Shown: positions 26,019-33,043 of the stretch, piece after piece | How the letters are laid out: each line of letters starts with the position of its first letter | How positions within the stretch are numbered: position 1 is the first letter of the stretch | Assembly (NCBI GenBank): GCA_002352485.1 | Contig: DEIM01000078.1 | Span: 1 to 38,084 of the forward strand | Length of the DNA: 38,084 nt | Direction: 5' to 3' | Source: Candidatus Dadabacteria bacterium UBA2774 | GTDB lineage: Bacteria > Desulfobacterota_D > UBA1144 > Nemesobacterales > UBA2774 | The notes under the pieces: model-generated | Database searches by the model: none | What the model saw: only the letters and a program-made list of their open reading frames with translations | Told to the model about the DNA's origin: nothing | Translations under genes and position numbers: made by a program

Positions 26019-26852
26019 ATGAAAAAATTATTGGTACTGCTCATTCTGCCGGCCGTGATTATAGCCGCTTGCGGAGCTCCGGACAAGGGTGAGGATAAAG
26101 CTGAGAATAAGACCGTAAACGAATCGAGCAATAAATCTCCGGAACAAGCGCAAAGCACATTAAAAATAGACCCTAAACCGCAAAGAGACAGTAAAGTGCT
26201 CGCGAGGGTGAATGGGGTACCAATATACGAGGACGAGCTGAAAGGTAGACCATTACAGCATTTGATCACTGAGGAAGTGATTTATCAAAAAGGGCTCGGG
26301 CTCGGACTTGACGAAAAATATGCTGAGAAAGTGCGGGATTACAATAAACAACTGATTGTTCACGATTTAAAAATGGAGGTGCTTGAGAATTTACCTCCTA
26401 CAAAAGAGGTATCTGATGAGGATATTAAAACCTATTATGATAATAACCCTGAAAGGTACACTTTCGTACGTATGCATGAAGTAGGCTTTGTGGATAAAAA
26501 ACTGGGTGATGAAATATTGGCTAAGGTGAAGAGCGGAGAAGACTTGACTGAGATTGTAAATGCTTACGTAGAATCAGGCGCTAATGTAGTAGGCAGGGAC
26601 CTTGGTTTCAACAGAGAGATGGTGAAAAAATTCGACACCGTGGAGCTTGGCTCAGTAACCGATATAATTACCAAGCCTGACGGCTCGTACGGAGTAATTA
26701 AAATTGTGGAGATAAAACCGATCCCCATCCGCCAAACGGAACGCGCTATCAGGCAGCTGCTCGAGGCAAAGAGAAAATCTTACGCAAATGACAATTATGC
26801 AAATCAAATTATAGAGGAAAACGGCGTAGAAGTAGAGATTATAGATAATTAG
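26019..26852 (+). CDS. PpiC/SurA-like peptidyl-prolyl isomerase lipoprotein
   Basis: A 277-residue lipoprotein. The signal peptide is followed by a lipobox ending IAAC, with Cys18 as the lipidated residue. A charged, low-complexity linker (22-58) leads to a SurA-N-like helical region (58-130, RVNGVPIYEDEL) and a parvulin-like domain at about 146-236 (RMHEVGFVD, LGFNREMV, LGSVTDIITKPDGSYGVIKI). It would fold or shepherd exported proteins at the membrane. I start it at the ATG at 26019 because GAGAGG lies 8 nt upstream and a proper lipoprotein signal begins there. The frame is open back to 25959 but reads poorly. It is divergent from the GMC gene and lies 40 bp before its putative small subunit. 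Confidence 0.82.
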   Translation: MKKLLVLLILPAVIIAACGAPDKGEDKAENKTVNESSNKSPEQAQSTLKIDPKPQRDSKVLARVNGVPIYEDELKGRPLQHLITEEVIYQKGLGLGLDEKYAEKVRDYNKQLIVHDLKMEVLENLPPTKEVSDEDIKTYYDNNPERYTFVRMHEVGFVDKKLGDEILAKVKSGEDLTEIVNAYVESGANVVGRDLGFNREMVKKFDTVELGSVTDIITKPDGSYGVIKIVEIKPIPIRQTERAIRQLLEAKRKSYANDNYANQIIEENGVEVEIIDN

Positions 26853-26892
26853 CAGCAGTATTTAGAAAAGTGCGGGAGCATTTAGAATAATA

Positions 26893-27423
26893 ATGGTGAA
26901 TTCAAGAAGAGCGTTTATAAAAACACTAACTGTCGGGGTATTGGGCACAGAGGCTATATCCGGATTGCCAACAAAGGCTTTTGCCAAAGACGAGACCAGG
27001 TCATCGGGTATCGAAATTCAAAAAGGATATATGGTATTCGAACCCAATACACAAAAAACGATGGAAGCGCTTACAGAAGCTTTGATACCCGGCTCAGGGG
27101 CATTCGGCATTAACGAAAAAATCTTTAGCTATGTTCAAAGAGACAGGCCCGCTGCAACTTTTTTTGACGCTGGGCTTTGGAATATAGATGCTGTATCCAG
27201 ACAGAAATACGATAAGCCCTTCTATGAGCTGACTAATAAAGAAGAAATACTGGAAATTGTAAATCATATTAAAAGCAAAAATAGAAGGTTTTTTGCACAA
27301 TTCAGATACTTAGCAATGAGGCTATTCTATGCCGACCCTAAAGTTTGGAAAAGCCTATCTTACGACGGCCCGCCGCAGACAAAAGGTTTTTTGGATTACG
27401 CAAAGCCCCCGAAAGCTCAATAA
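26893..27423 (+). CDS. Gluconate 2-dehydrogenase subunit 3-like protein with Tat-type signal
   Basis: A 176-residue protein with a twin-arginine signal (SRRAFIK at 4-10, hydrophobic core to 22, probable cut after KAFA at 31). The mature part matches the small, cofactor-free subunit 3 of gluconate or glucose dehydrogenases (TMEALTEALIPG, then FFAQFRYLAMRLFYADPKVW). Such subunits help export or mature the GMC flavoprotein subunit. That flavoprotein, at 24273-25919, has no Tat or Sec signal of its own, so this protein could carry it across (inference). The two genes are split by the lipoprotein gene and lie on opposite strands, unlike the usual adjacent arrangement. The start may be this ATG or the GTG next to it. 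Confidence 0.78.
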   Translation: MVNSRRAFIKTLTVGVLGTEAISGLPTKAFAKDETRSSGIEIQKGYMVFEPNTQKTMEALTEALIPGSGAFGINEKIFSYVQRDRPAATFFDAGLWNIDAVSRQKYDKPFYELTNKEEILEIVNHIKSKNRRFFAQFRYLAMRLFYADPKVWKSLSYDGPPQTKGFLDYAKPPKAQ

Positions 27424-27440
27424 TAAGCTCGCGAGCTGAA

Positions 27441-27460
27441 AAATTATCCTTTGATAATTT
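27441..27460. terminator. Possible AT-rich bidirectional terminator hairpin
   Basis: AAATTATC and GATAATTT form an 8-bp stem around a CTTT loop, in the 38-bp gap between two convergent genes. It is AT-only at the outer end and lacks a long T-tract, so it is weak. A 12-bp palindrome AGCTCGCGAGCT lies just before it at 27426-27437. Confidence 0.3.
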
Positions 27461-27461
27461 A

Positions 27462-28586
27462 TTAAGGTTTGTAAACAGATATAAGATCGTGCGTCTTATC
27501 CACTAGATTATCTATGTCGATCTGCTCCTCTAGCTCTTTTATGTATCTTCGGTTGGCCCTGGTTCTGGGATTTGAAGACACAATTGAGCAGCAGTCCTTA
27601 TATGATACGATTGAGTCCTCGTAAGTTCCTATTTTCTTGGCAAGATCCACAATCTCCTGTTTATCATAAGATATGAGTGGTTGAAATAGAGGCAAAGTAA
27701 CCGCTGAGCTAACCTCCGCTATATTATCCAGAGTCTGTGAGGCCACCTGCCCCAGACTGTCGCCAGTCACAAGGGCCTTACAGCCGTTTTTAATAGCTAA
27801 GCGCTCAGCTACTTTAACCATAAACCTTCTGAATAAAACAAGCTCGTGCCCCTTTGTGTTTATTTCCCTCAGCATCTCAGTCTCAAAAAGATAGTAAGGG
27901 GCCAAGTATAGTGTGTATTCTTTCTGAAATTTGCCTAAGCGGCTTAATATTTGAGCCATTTTGGTATTTTTTACATATTCGTTCTCTGAGAAAACGTGAA
28001 AATGAAGATAATGCACAGTGCAGCCTCTTTTCATCATTAGGTATGACGCTACCGGTGAGTCGATACCTCCGGATAGAAGCGAGAGTACTTTGCCGCTCAC
28101 ACCGACAGGGAGGCCTTTTAAGCCCTGATATTTCCTAAAATAGATATAAACCTCGTCAGCAATCTCAATAAATACACTGAGCCCCGGATTTTTTAGATCA
28201 ACCTTCAAACCGTACTGAGTAACAACCTGATTACCTATTATTTTAGCCGTCTCGACAGAGTCATATGGAAAAGCTTTATCCGAGCGTTTGACATATATGC
28301 CGAAGCTCGGCAAGGATTGATTTCTCTTACCAACCTCATCTAACGTGACTCTACTGATAGAATCCAGATCCTTATCCACGATAAGGGCCTCCGCAAACCA
28401 AGAAATTCCAAATATATCTTCCAGTTTATCGGGGTTTCCACCATTGAGCACAAACCGTCCTCTAAAGCGCTTAACCCGACCCCCTGTGGCAGCCTCTATA
28501 TTATCTTTTAACCTTATTTCGAATAAATCTCTATTCCTGCCTTTTAGAGACAACTCGCCATAATGAATCAGTGTTACTTTTTTCAT
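27462..28586 (-). CDS. thiI: tRNA 4-thiouridine / thiazole sulfur transferase
   Basis: A 374-residue ThiI. It adenylates and sulfurates uridine 8 of tRNA and can supply sulfur for thiamine. It contains an N-terminal ferredoxin-like segment (LIHYGELSLKGRNR at 6-19), a THUMP domain to about 160, and the PP-loop SGGIDSP at 172-178. The C-terminal DCCS with Cys332/Cys333 matches the conserved catalytic-region cysteine. It lacks the rhodanese domain of E. coli ThiI, as many bacterial ThiI proteins do, so sulfur must come from another carrier. It has no linked partner. It is separated from the upstream secreted-protein operon by two tandem terminators. Confidence 0.93.
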   Translation of the reverse strand: MKKVTLIHYGELSLKGRNRDLFEIRLKDNIEAATGGRVKRFRGRFVLNGGNPDKLEDIFGISWFAEALIVDKDLDSISRVTLDEVGKRNQSLPSFGIYVKRSDKAFPYDSVETAKIIGNQVVTQYGLKVDLKNPGLSVFIEIADEVYIYFRKYQGLKGLPVGVSGKVLSLLSGGIDSPVASYLMMKRGCTVHYLHFHVFSENEYVKNTKMAQILSRLGKFQKEYTLYLAPYYLFETEMLREINTKGHELVLFRRFMVKVAERLAIKNGCKALVTGDSLGQVASQTLDNIAEVSSAVTLPLFQPLISYDKQEIVDLAKKIGTYEDSIVSYKDCCSIVSSNPRTRANRRYIKELEEQIDIDNLVDKTHDLISVYKP

Positions 28587-28717
28587 ATGTTTTACCGAAT
28601 TTTAAATTTTGATATACAGCAGTTTATAAAATGGGTGGTTTCTTCATAAGCGTACAATATGGAACCTAGGATTTCATCAGCACCTATAAACCTGATCTTA
28701 AAAGGATATATCAATAT

Positions 28718-28755
28718 AAAAAAACCCGGAAGAGCTAATTTCTAACTCTTCCGGG
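28718..28755 (-). terminator. Rho-independent terminator of the secreted-protein operon, distal copy
   Basis: A perfect 10-bp stem, CCCGGAAGAG (28725-28734) with CTCTTCCGGG (28746-28755), around an 11-nt loop. On the minus strand it is followed by seven T residues (28724-28718). This is a strong, canonical terminator for minus-strand transcription, located before thiI. Confidence 0.9.
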
Positions 28756-28795
28756 GTTAATTGTTATCTTAATGTAAAACGAAGAAAGAATAAGA

Positions 28796-28822
28796 GACGG
28801 CAGGACCAGAGGTCCCGCCGTC
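28796..28822 (-). terminator. Rho-independent terminator of the secreted-protein operon, proximal copy
   Basis: A 12-bp stem with a 3-nt loop: GACGGC-A-GGACC (28796-28807) and GGTCC-C-GCCGTC (28811-28822). The single A/C mismatch becomes a G-U pair in minus-strand RNA, which shows the hairpin is built for that strand. It starts 20 nt after the stop codon and is followed by a T-rich, interrupted tract. Confidence 0.8.
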
Positions 28823-28842
28823 AATGGTTATCTAATTTCAAG

Positions 28843-30828
28843 TTATTTCTTTCTTCTTCTCATAGCTCTGATACCGAATACGAATGCTACAGGTACCAGC
28901 GGAATCAGTACGTTGGCGAATGCTGTGCCAAGCTGTACAGGGTTTCCGGCGATTGCGCAGCTACCACTTCCGCCACTAGGCCTATTGGTCGGAGTTGACG
29001 TCGGTCCGAGTGTCGGAGGAGCTGTTGTCGGTCCGAGTGTCGGAGCAGTCGTAGGTCCTACGAAGTTGTCGCTGAGAATAAGCGCTTCGTCGATTCCGAG
29101 TCTTACAAAACAAACTGGGAGCTCGCCGCAACTCGTGAACTTCTCTACGTCGTTCCAAATACCGACTACCGCATTGATGTAAGCTGCCTGCGGTGTGTAG
29201 CTAGGCAGATATTCATCATAGAAGTTGATGTGAACTACATCAGCTCCAGCGGAACCATTCTGAGCGTCAAACTGTCCGGCGAATACGTTCGGGACGATTA
29301 CGTCTAGGAACGCATTATCTGATCCGTCAAGGATGCCGTCACAGAAGAGTGTTTCTTCTACAGTGTCGAGCACTCTGAAGTTATCTACAAAAGCTCCGGT
29401 GTTGTTGTTTACGACAGTATTATCGGTACACGCAACGTCTCCCATTTGACCTGTGATGAACTGAACGGCATAAGTACCAGGATTGTTGATAGAAAGCTGC
29501 TCGTTTTGGAAGAAACCGGAACGGCCTCCATCAAACATGAAGTTTCCACCACCGCCAACTACGCTGTATGTGTCGCCGTCATTAGTCGCCAGCGTACATT
29601 GGCCACCAGACGGTGCATTACCTTGACCAACCGAGTTATAACACCTGCAGGCCTCGAAGTTAGCAACACCAGTCGTGTCATCAATCACACAAACCACTGC
29701 ATAGTTTTCGCAAGGCACTATATCTACTTCAGGGCTTAGGAACGACAGATCATAGAAGAGAGTCTTACTCTCATCCGTTACAAATATGTTACTCGTAACA
29801 ACCGTTACGTTGGTCTGAAATTCGCCAGGTACCTGTAAACCAGTGACGAGTTGTGGCCGTGCAAGCTCGGTAAACGGACCGCCGCCGTAAATACCTGACG
29901 TATCGACAACCGATGAAACGGCGAAGCCCATGAACAGGTTAGAGTTGGGGTTGGCAGCGTCAGGTCCTGAAGCAGCCGGTATCGGCACAGTTCCATCAGA
30001 GATACTAGCCGAGTTTACTCCACTTGCATTACCTTGGTTGGTTAGCCATGGTGAGAAGTTAAGTCCATTCTGGAAGCTACCGTTTAGTACAAGGTTAACA
30101 GTCGTTGTTGTTGTTATATCAAAGCAAACACCCTCTCTGTGATAGGTAGCAAAACCATACATGTAATCTGAGGAAGCAACACTCTTAACAAAAGTGTTAC
30201 CAGCTAGATAGTCATGTTCTACCGCCTGTCCAGGAGTCGGGCAGTTGTCAACAGCCGTTACTGTTACAAAACCCTCTTTACCCTGAAGGTTAGCATCGGC
30301 TTCGTCAACACCTAAGTTTGAAATGATGTCACCGAAGTTGTATACGTGAGTATCAAACTCAGTGTAAAAATCACAGAAGTTTCTGATTTCAACACAGTTC
30401 TCGTCAAATATATGCACGTGAACCCAGGTACCAGCATCTGGTGTTTGGTTACCTATAGCGTTGGTTACCTGAAGGGACGTGTTCCTTCCGTCTTTCTGCG
30501 TCCACCAAGAAACAATCTGTGAACCAGTTTCGTTTGTCGGAGTAGGACTGAAGAAAGAGGTGAAATCTACATGCTGCCAGTCCATACCACCGTGTAGCGG
30601 GCCTCCAATTAGGCTATCTACGCTACCGATGAGCGCGCCCGAGAAGTCCGGGAACGGCAAGGCAGGAGCGGCCTCTACATTTACTTCAAGCCAACCTGTA
30701 GTGTCTGGTACAGCCGGGCAGAACAGGCCATCAGTGCCAACTTGGGCCTGAGCCTGGTTCTGAAAACCAAACCCTAGCAAGACAAGCATTATTACAGCTA
30801 TCAAAGAAAATCTTAACTTGCTTATCAT
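28843..30828 (-). CDS. Secreted protein with Pro/Thr linker, Gly/Ser-Cys motif, C-terminal membrane helix and basic tail
   Basis: A 661-residue secreted protein of unknown function. The signal peptide ends near AQAQ (27-29). A module at 103-196 (IVSWWTQKDGRNTSLQVTN, VHVHIFDEN, FDTHVY, GFVTV) is shared with the next gene upstream (30901-31977). A beta-rich region at about 246-490 begins VLNGSFQNGLNFSPW, like lectin/CBM-type domains. A third segment at 492-590 holds INFYDEY. The C-terminus has a repeated Pro/Thr linker (591-618), GSGSC at 620-624, a hydrophobic helix (about 631-654) and RRRKK. This is the layout of a protein-sorting signal with a conserved Cys. GGAGG lies 8 nt before the ATG. 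It is second in an operon, 72 bp after the first gene, and is followed by two terminators. The Pro/Thr stretch is a possible O-glycosylation region. Confidence 0.75.
   Translation of the reverse strand: MISKLRFSLIAVIMLVLLGFGFQNQAQAQVGTDGLFCPAVPDTTGWLEVNVEAAPALPFPDFSGALIGSVDSLIGGPLHGGMDWQHVDFTSFFSPTPTNETGSQIVSWWTQKDGRNTSLQVTNAIGNQTPDAGTWVHVHIFDENCVEIRNFCDFYTEFDTHVYNFGDIISNLGVDEADANLQGKEGFVTVTAVDNCPTPGQAVEHDYLAGNTFVKSVASSDYMYGFATYHREGVCFDITTTTTVNLVLNGSFQNGLNFSPWLTNQGNASGVNSASISDGTVPIPAASGPDAANPNSNLFMGFAVSSVVDTSGIYGGGPFTELARPQLVTGLQVPGEFQTNVTVVTSNIFVTDESKTLFYDLSFLSPEVDIVPCENYAVVCVIDDTTGVANFEACRCYNSVGQGNAPSGGQCTLATNDGDTYSVVGGGGNFMFDGGRSGFFQNEQLSINNPGTYAVQFITGQMGDVACTDNTVVNNNTGAFVDNFRVLDTVEETLFCDGILDGSDNAFLDVIVPNVFAGQFDAQNGSAGADVVHINFYDEYLPSYTPQAAYINAVVGIWNDVEKFTSCGELPVCFVRLGIDEALILSDNFVGPTTAPTLGPTTAPPTLGPTSTPTNRPSGGSGSCAIAGNPVQLGTAFANVLIPLVPVAFVFGIRAMRRRKK
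29000..29045 (-). repeat. 27-bp period repeat encoding the Pro/Thr linker
   Basis: Two identical 19-bp copies of GTCGGTCCGAGTGTCGGAG on the plus strand (29000-29018 and 29027-29045) with a period of 27 bp, nine codons. They encode the Pro/Thr repeats (TLGPTTAP-type) before the membrane tail. The exact DNA match suggests recent slippage or expansion. Confidence 0.85.
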
Positions 30829-30900
30829 TAATTTATCCTCCTTTTTGAATTTTGTTACGCAATTGTAAGTCATTGTTGTTTACCTTTGTCATTTTTTATT

Positions 30901-31977
30901 TTATATCTCTGACGGCTCAAACGTAGGAGGAATATCATCGTCATCCTCCGAAGATAGCCATGAATCCATAGATCCAGTACCGTTTCCGTTGTTAAGGCCT
31001 AAGAAACCAACGAAGAAGACATCTTCCTCAGGATCTTCGAAATCGAACCTGTTGACCGGCAAGAACAACCAACCGGCGTCATTGGATTCGCTGAGCGTGC
31101 TGTCGTTGCATATACGGTTATTCAAAGCAGCCTGTTTACTGTTAGGAATAGAGTTGTCTATACCCCTGTTGAAATTGCCTATCGAGCAATCAAAGAAAGT
31201 CGGGCTGCAAGAAGTACCGTCTTCAAACTCATCGAATATGTGAACCTGCGGGTTAAAACCGTCAAACGGATCACCTGAGTTGCCTCCAAAAGCTATACTT
31301 ATAAATGGAGCCGCAAAAACAGTATCGAAGTCAGTCTCTTCATAGACGATACCAACAACATCTGAGAGGTTATTACCGTCTACGTTATTGAAGTTCAATA
31401 TGAAATCTGTTGTGTCATCGCCAAAGAAGTCTTCTCCCGCAGCGTTAGTCCTGTATTCATAACCGCCAGGACCGTCTAATATGCGGAATAAGCCTATCAT
31501 CGCGAAGTCATCACCTGAAATAAGCGATATCGAAACGAAACCGTAACTGTTAGACAGATCCGGGTTTGGAGCCGACTCACACTCAGCATCTGGTAATTGG
31601 TCGGCTGTACAGTTGCTTACTAAGTTCTCAATATCGTAAACGTGTGTATCGCCCTTAGTGTAAACATCGTCCCAGTTTACCTCTTCGCATGAACCAAAAG
31701 GTTGGTCAACAGTAGTTGAACCAACATTAAAAATCTGTACGTGAACAACTATTGTGCTCGTCGATGTATTGGTCAGCTGAAATAGGGTGTCCCTATCTCT
31801 TGTATCCCAATAGTAGATAAGCCTGTTCACTCCAGTATCTGTCTGGTCAACCAGCGGTAATACGTTTCCGCCGGGGCCGCCAGCAATTGACTGCGTCGGT
31901 AGTACCAGCATTGGTAAAACCAAAAGAAAAGCAAGTACTAATAAGTACTTTATTTTGGACATAATATCCTGTAGCAT
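30901..31977 (-). CDS. Secreted protein sharing a module with 28843-30828, no membrane tail
   Basis: A secreted protein of about 358 residues, function unknown. The Sec signal peptide runs to about residue 32 (TQSIAGG). Residues 50-153 match the module of the next gene: RLIYYWDTRDRDTLFQLTN, VVHVQIFN, KGDTHVYDIENL and SYGFVSIS. A later segment, PQVHIFDEFEDGTSC, echoes VHINFYDEY in the partner. The C-terminus is acidic (SSEDDDDIPP) and ends without a helix, so it may be released or held by the partner. I start it at the ATG at 31977 with AGGAGG 9 nt upstream. An in-frame ATG at 32028 also has AGGAGG, 6 nt upstream, and would add 17 residues with no signal character. It is first in the operon. 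Confidence 0.7.
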   Translation of the reverse strand: MLQDIMSKIKYLLVLAFLLVLPMLVLPTQSIAGGPGGNVLPLVDQTDTGVNRLIYYWDTRDRDTLFQLTNTSTSTIVVHVQIFNVGSTTVDQPFGSCEEVNWDDVYTKGDTHVYDIENLVSNCTADQLPDAECESAPNPDLSNSYGFVSISLISGDDFAMIGLFRILDGPGGYEYRTNAAGEDFFGDDTTDFILNFNNVDGNNLSDVVGIVYEETDFDTVFAAPFISIAFGGNSGDPFDGFNPQVHIFDEFEDGTSCSPTFFDCSIGNFNRGIDNSIPNSKQAALNNRICNDSTLSESNDAGWLFLPVNRFDFEDPEEDVFFVGFLGLNNGNGTGSMDSWLSSEDDDDIPPTFEPSEI

Positions 31978-31986
31978 TGAACCTTT

Positions 31987-32040
31987 CCTCCTTGTTATAG
32001 TATTGTTGATTATGTTTCCTTTATTCATATACATCCTCCT
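31987..32040 (-). promoter_or_regulatory. Two tandem in-frame ribosome-binding sites before the first secreted-protein gene
   Basis: Two AGGAGG sites on the minus strand, at 32040-32035 (ATG at 32028) and 31992-31987 (ATG at 31977), serve starts in the same frame. The second gives a standard signal peptide. The first may initiate a longer form. Confidence 0.55.
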
Positions 32041-32165
32041 TTTATTTTTCAAATTTCAGTGAATATCCAGGATTTGCAAGCGTTAGGCAAGCTCCATCTC
32101 CTTTAAATTAGCATAAAAACATCCGCAAAAACACAAACTTATAAACAAATTCACAACTGCACAGA

Positions 32166-32194
32166 ATTACAACATAGAATAAAAGCCTTGTCAA
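32166..32194 (-). promoter_or_regulatory. Secreted-protein operon promoter P1
   Basis: On the minus strand a perfect TTGACA (32194-32189), 17-bp spacer, and TGTAAT (32171-32166). Predicted transcription starts near 32158, giving a leader of about 180 nt to the ATG at 31977. It is nearly a copy of P2 at 32270-32298. Confidence 0.75.
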
Positions 32195-32269
32195 GTCCTT
32201 TTATCTGGTAATTACACGGAACTTGGGGGCTATGTTGTTTTATGTTCTGCCTCCTTCAAAATTAAAGCA

Positions 32270-32298
32270 ATTACATCATAAATAAAAGCCGATGTCAA
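32270..32298 (-). promoter_or_regulatory. Secreted-protein operon promoter P2
   Basis: On the minus strand a perfect TTGACA (32298-32293), 17-bp spacer, and TGTAAT (32275-32270), 104 bp upstream of P1. The two spacers share GGCTTTTATT in register, so the pair probably arose by duplication. A leader of about 285 nt would result. Confidence 0.72.
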
Positions 32299-32823
32299 GC
32301 GTTTTAAGAATGCAAGTAAAATTCGATCCGAGCACGTATTTATGATGAAAAACTAGCCTGTGATTTCTAATTATAAACATTTTTGAACCTTTTGTACATA
32401 GTTCTAAGTGATATTTACAGGAGGGACATGATATTCGGTATCAAAATCATATTGAATCTTAAGAGACTATCTTACCTTAATATACTACGTCCTGAAGCTG
32501 CCCAACTGTATTTTGATTTCCGTTAGGGGTATTTGATACCCACCTGGGAGTATTGAACATCCTTTTGGTTTTCTCACATCCCGGCACACATCGCTACGCT
32601 TTCGTTTCCCTTTGGGTTCTCTGATTATCCGAAGAGTTGAAGCATACAACAATCCACTAAACTTTAGAGTCCTAATACCGAACAGCGGAGCTCGAAGCGG
32701 AGTGGAGCAAACAACATAGGGCATATAAGTATATATAGACGATATGATATATATTGCATGAAACCGAAGTAGTTCATAATAAATACCCACCTAATATAAA
32801 AATCGGTTAAAATATCTTTCGTA

Positions 32824-32877
32824 CAAAGAGCGAAGGTGTGTATCTTTTTTTGCAAGAGCCTAAGGCGTGTATTTTTG
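32824..32877 (+). repeat. Two degenerate tandem units of 25-29 bp
   Basis: Unit one (32824-32852) and unit two (32853-32877) share the order CAAAGAGC, AAGG, GTGTAT and a T-run. Unit two includes a small hairpin, GCC-TAA-GGC. They lie upstream of the S41 protease gene. Function is unknown. Confidence 0.5.
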
Positions 32878-32983
32878 TGATGGTATGAGTAATTGAAACT
32901 CAGGACAAAAATGTTAACCTAGCCAAATTAATTAAGAGACGGCACATAGCCATACATAGCCTGACAATTATGATAAAGATTTG

Positions 32984-33029
32984 GCCTTACATTTATTATG
33001 AAGAATGCCTTACATTTATTATGAAGAAT
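32984..33029 (+). repeat. Exact 23-bp tandem duplication just before a ribosome-binding site
   Basis: Two perfect, adjacent 23-bp copies (32984-33006 and 33007-33029) beginning GCCTTACATTTATT and ending GAAGAAT. The second copy runs directly into the AAGGAG site for the TTG start at 33044. Confidence 0.95.
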
Positions 33030-33043
33030 AAGGAGAATATATA

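Larger units (their letters stand above)
32299..33043. other. About 745 bp of sequence without a supported gene between divergent operons
   Basis: No convincing coding frame. It includes a 6-bp stem with 3-nt loop, GGGTAT-TTG-ATACCC, at 32527-32541, two degenerate tandem units at 32824-32877, and an exact 23-bp tandem repeat at 32984-33029. A 37-codon hydrophobic minus-strand frame (32777-32664) starts at an ATG with AGGTGG 9 nt upstream, but I cannot support it. The stretch 32500-32720 is less AT-rich than its flanks and could hold a decayed gene or a structured RNA. Confidence 0.4.

Noticed and set aside
27426..27437. AGCTCGCGAGCT palindrome as an operator
   Set aside because: It lies between convergent genes just after a stop codon, where there is no promoter. 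Chance or part of a weak termination region is more likely.
27462..28586. thiI as a truncated gene because it lacks a rhodanese domain
   Set aside because: Many bacterial ThiI proteins end at this point. The THUMP, PP-loop and DCCS motifs are intact.
30901..30960. C-terminal sorting signal on the first secreted protein of the operon
   Set aside because: The end is acidic and hydrophilic, with no helix or basic tail.
32485..32790. 101-codon minus-strand frame starting at a GTG
   Set aside because: Composition is not protein-like, no domain is recognised, there is no good ribosome-binding site for that frame, and a second minus-strand frame overlaps it.
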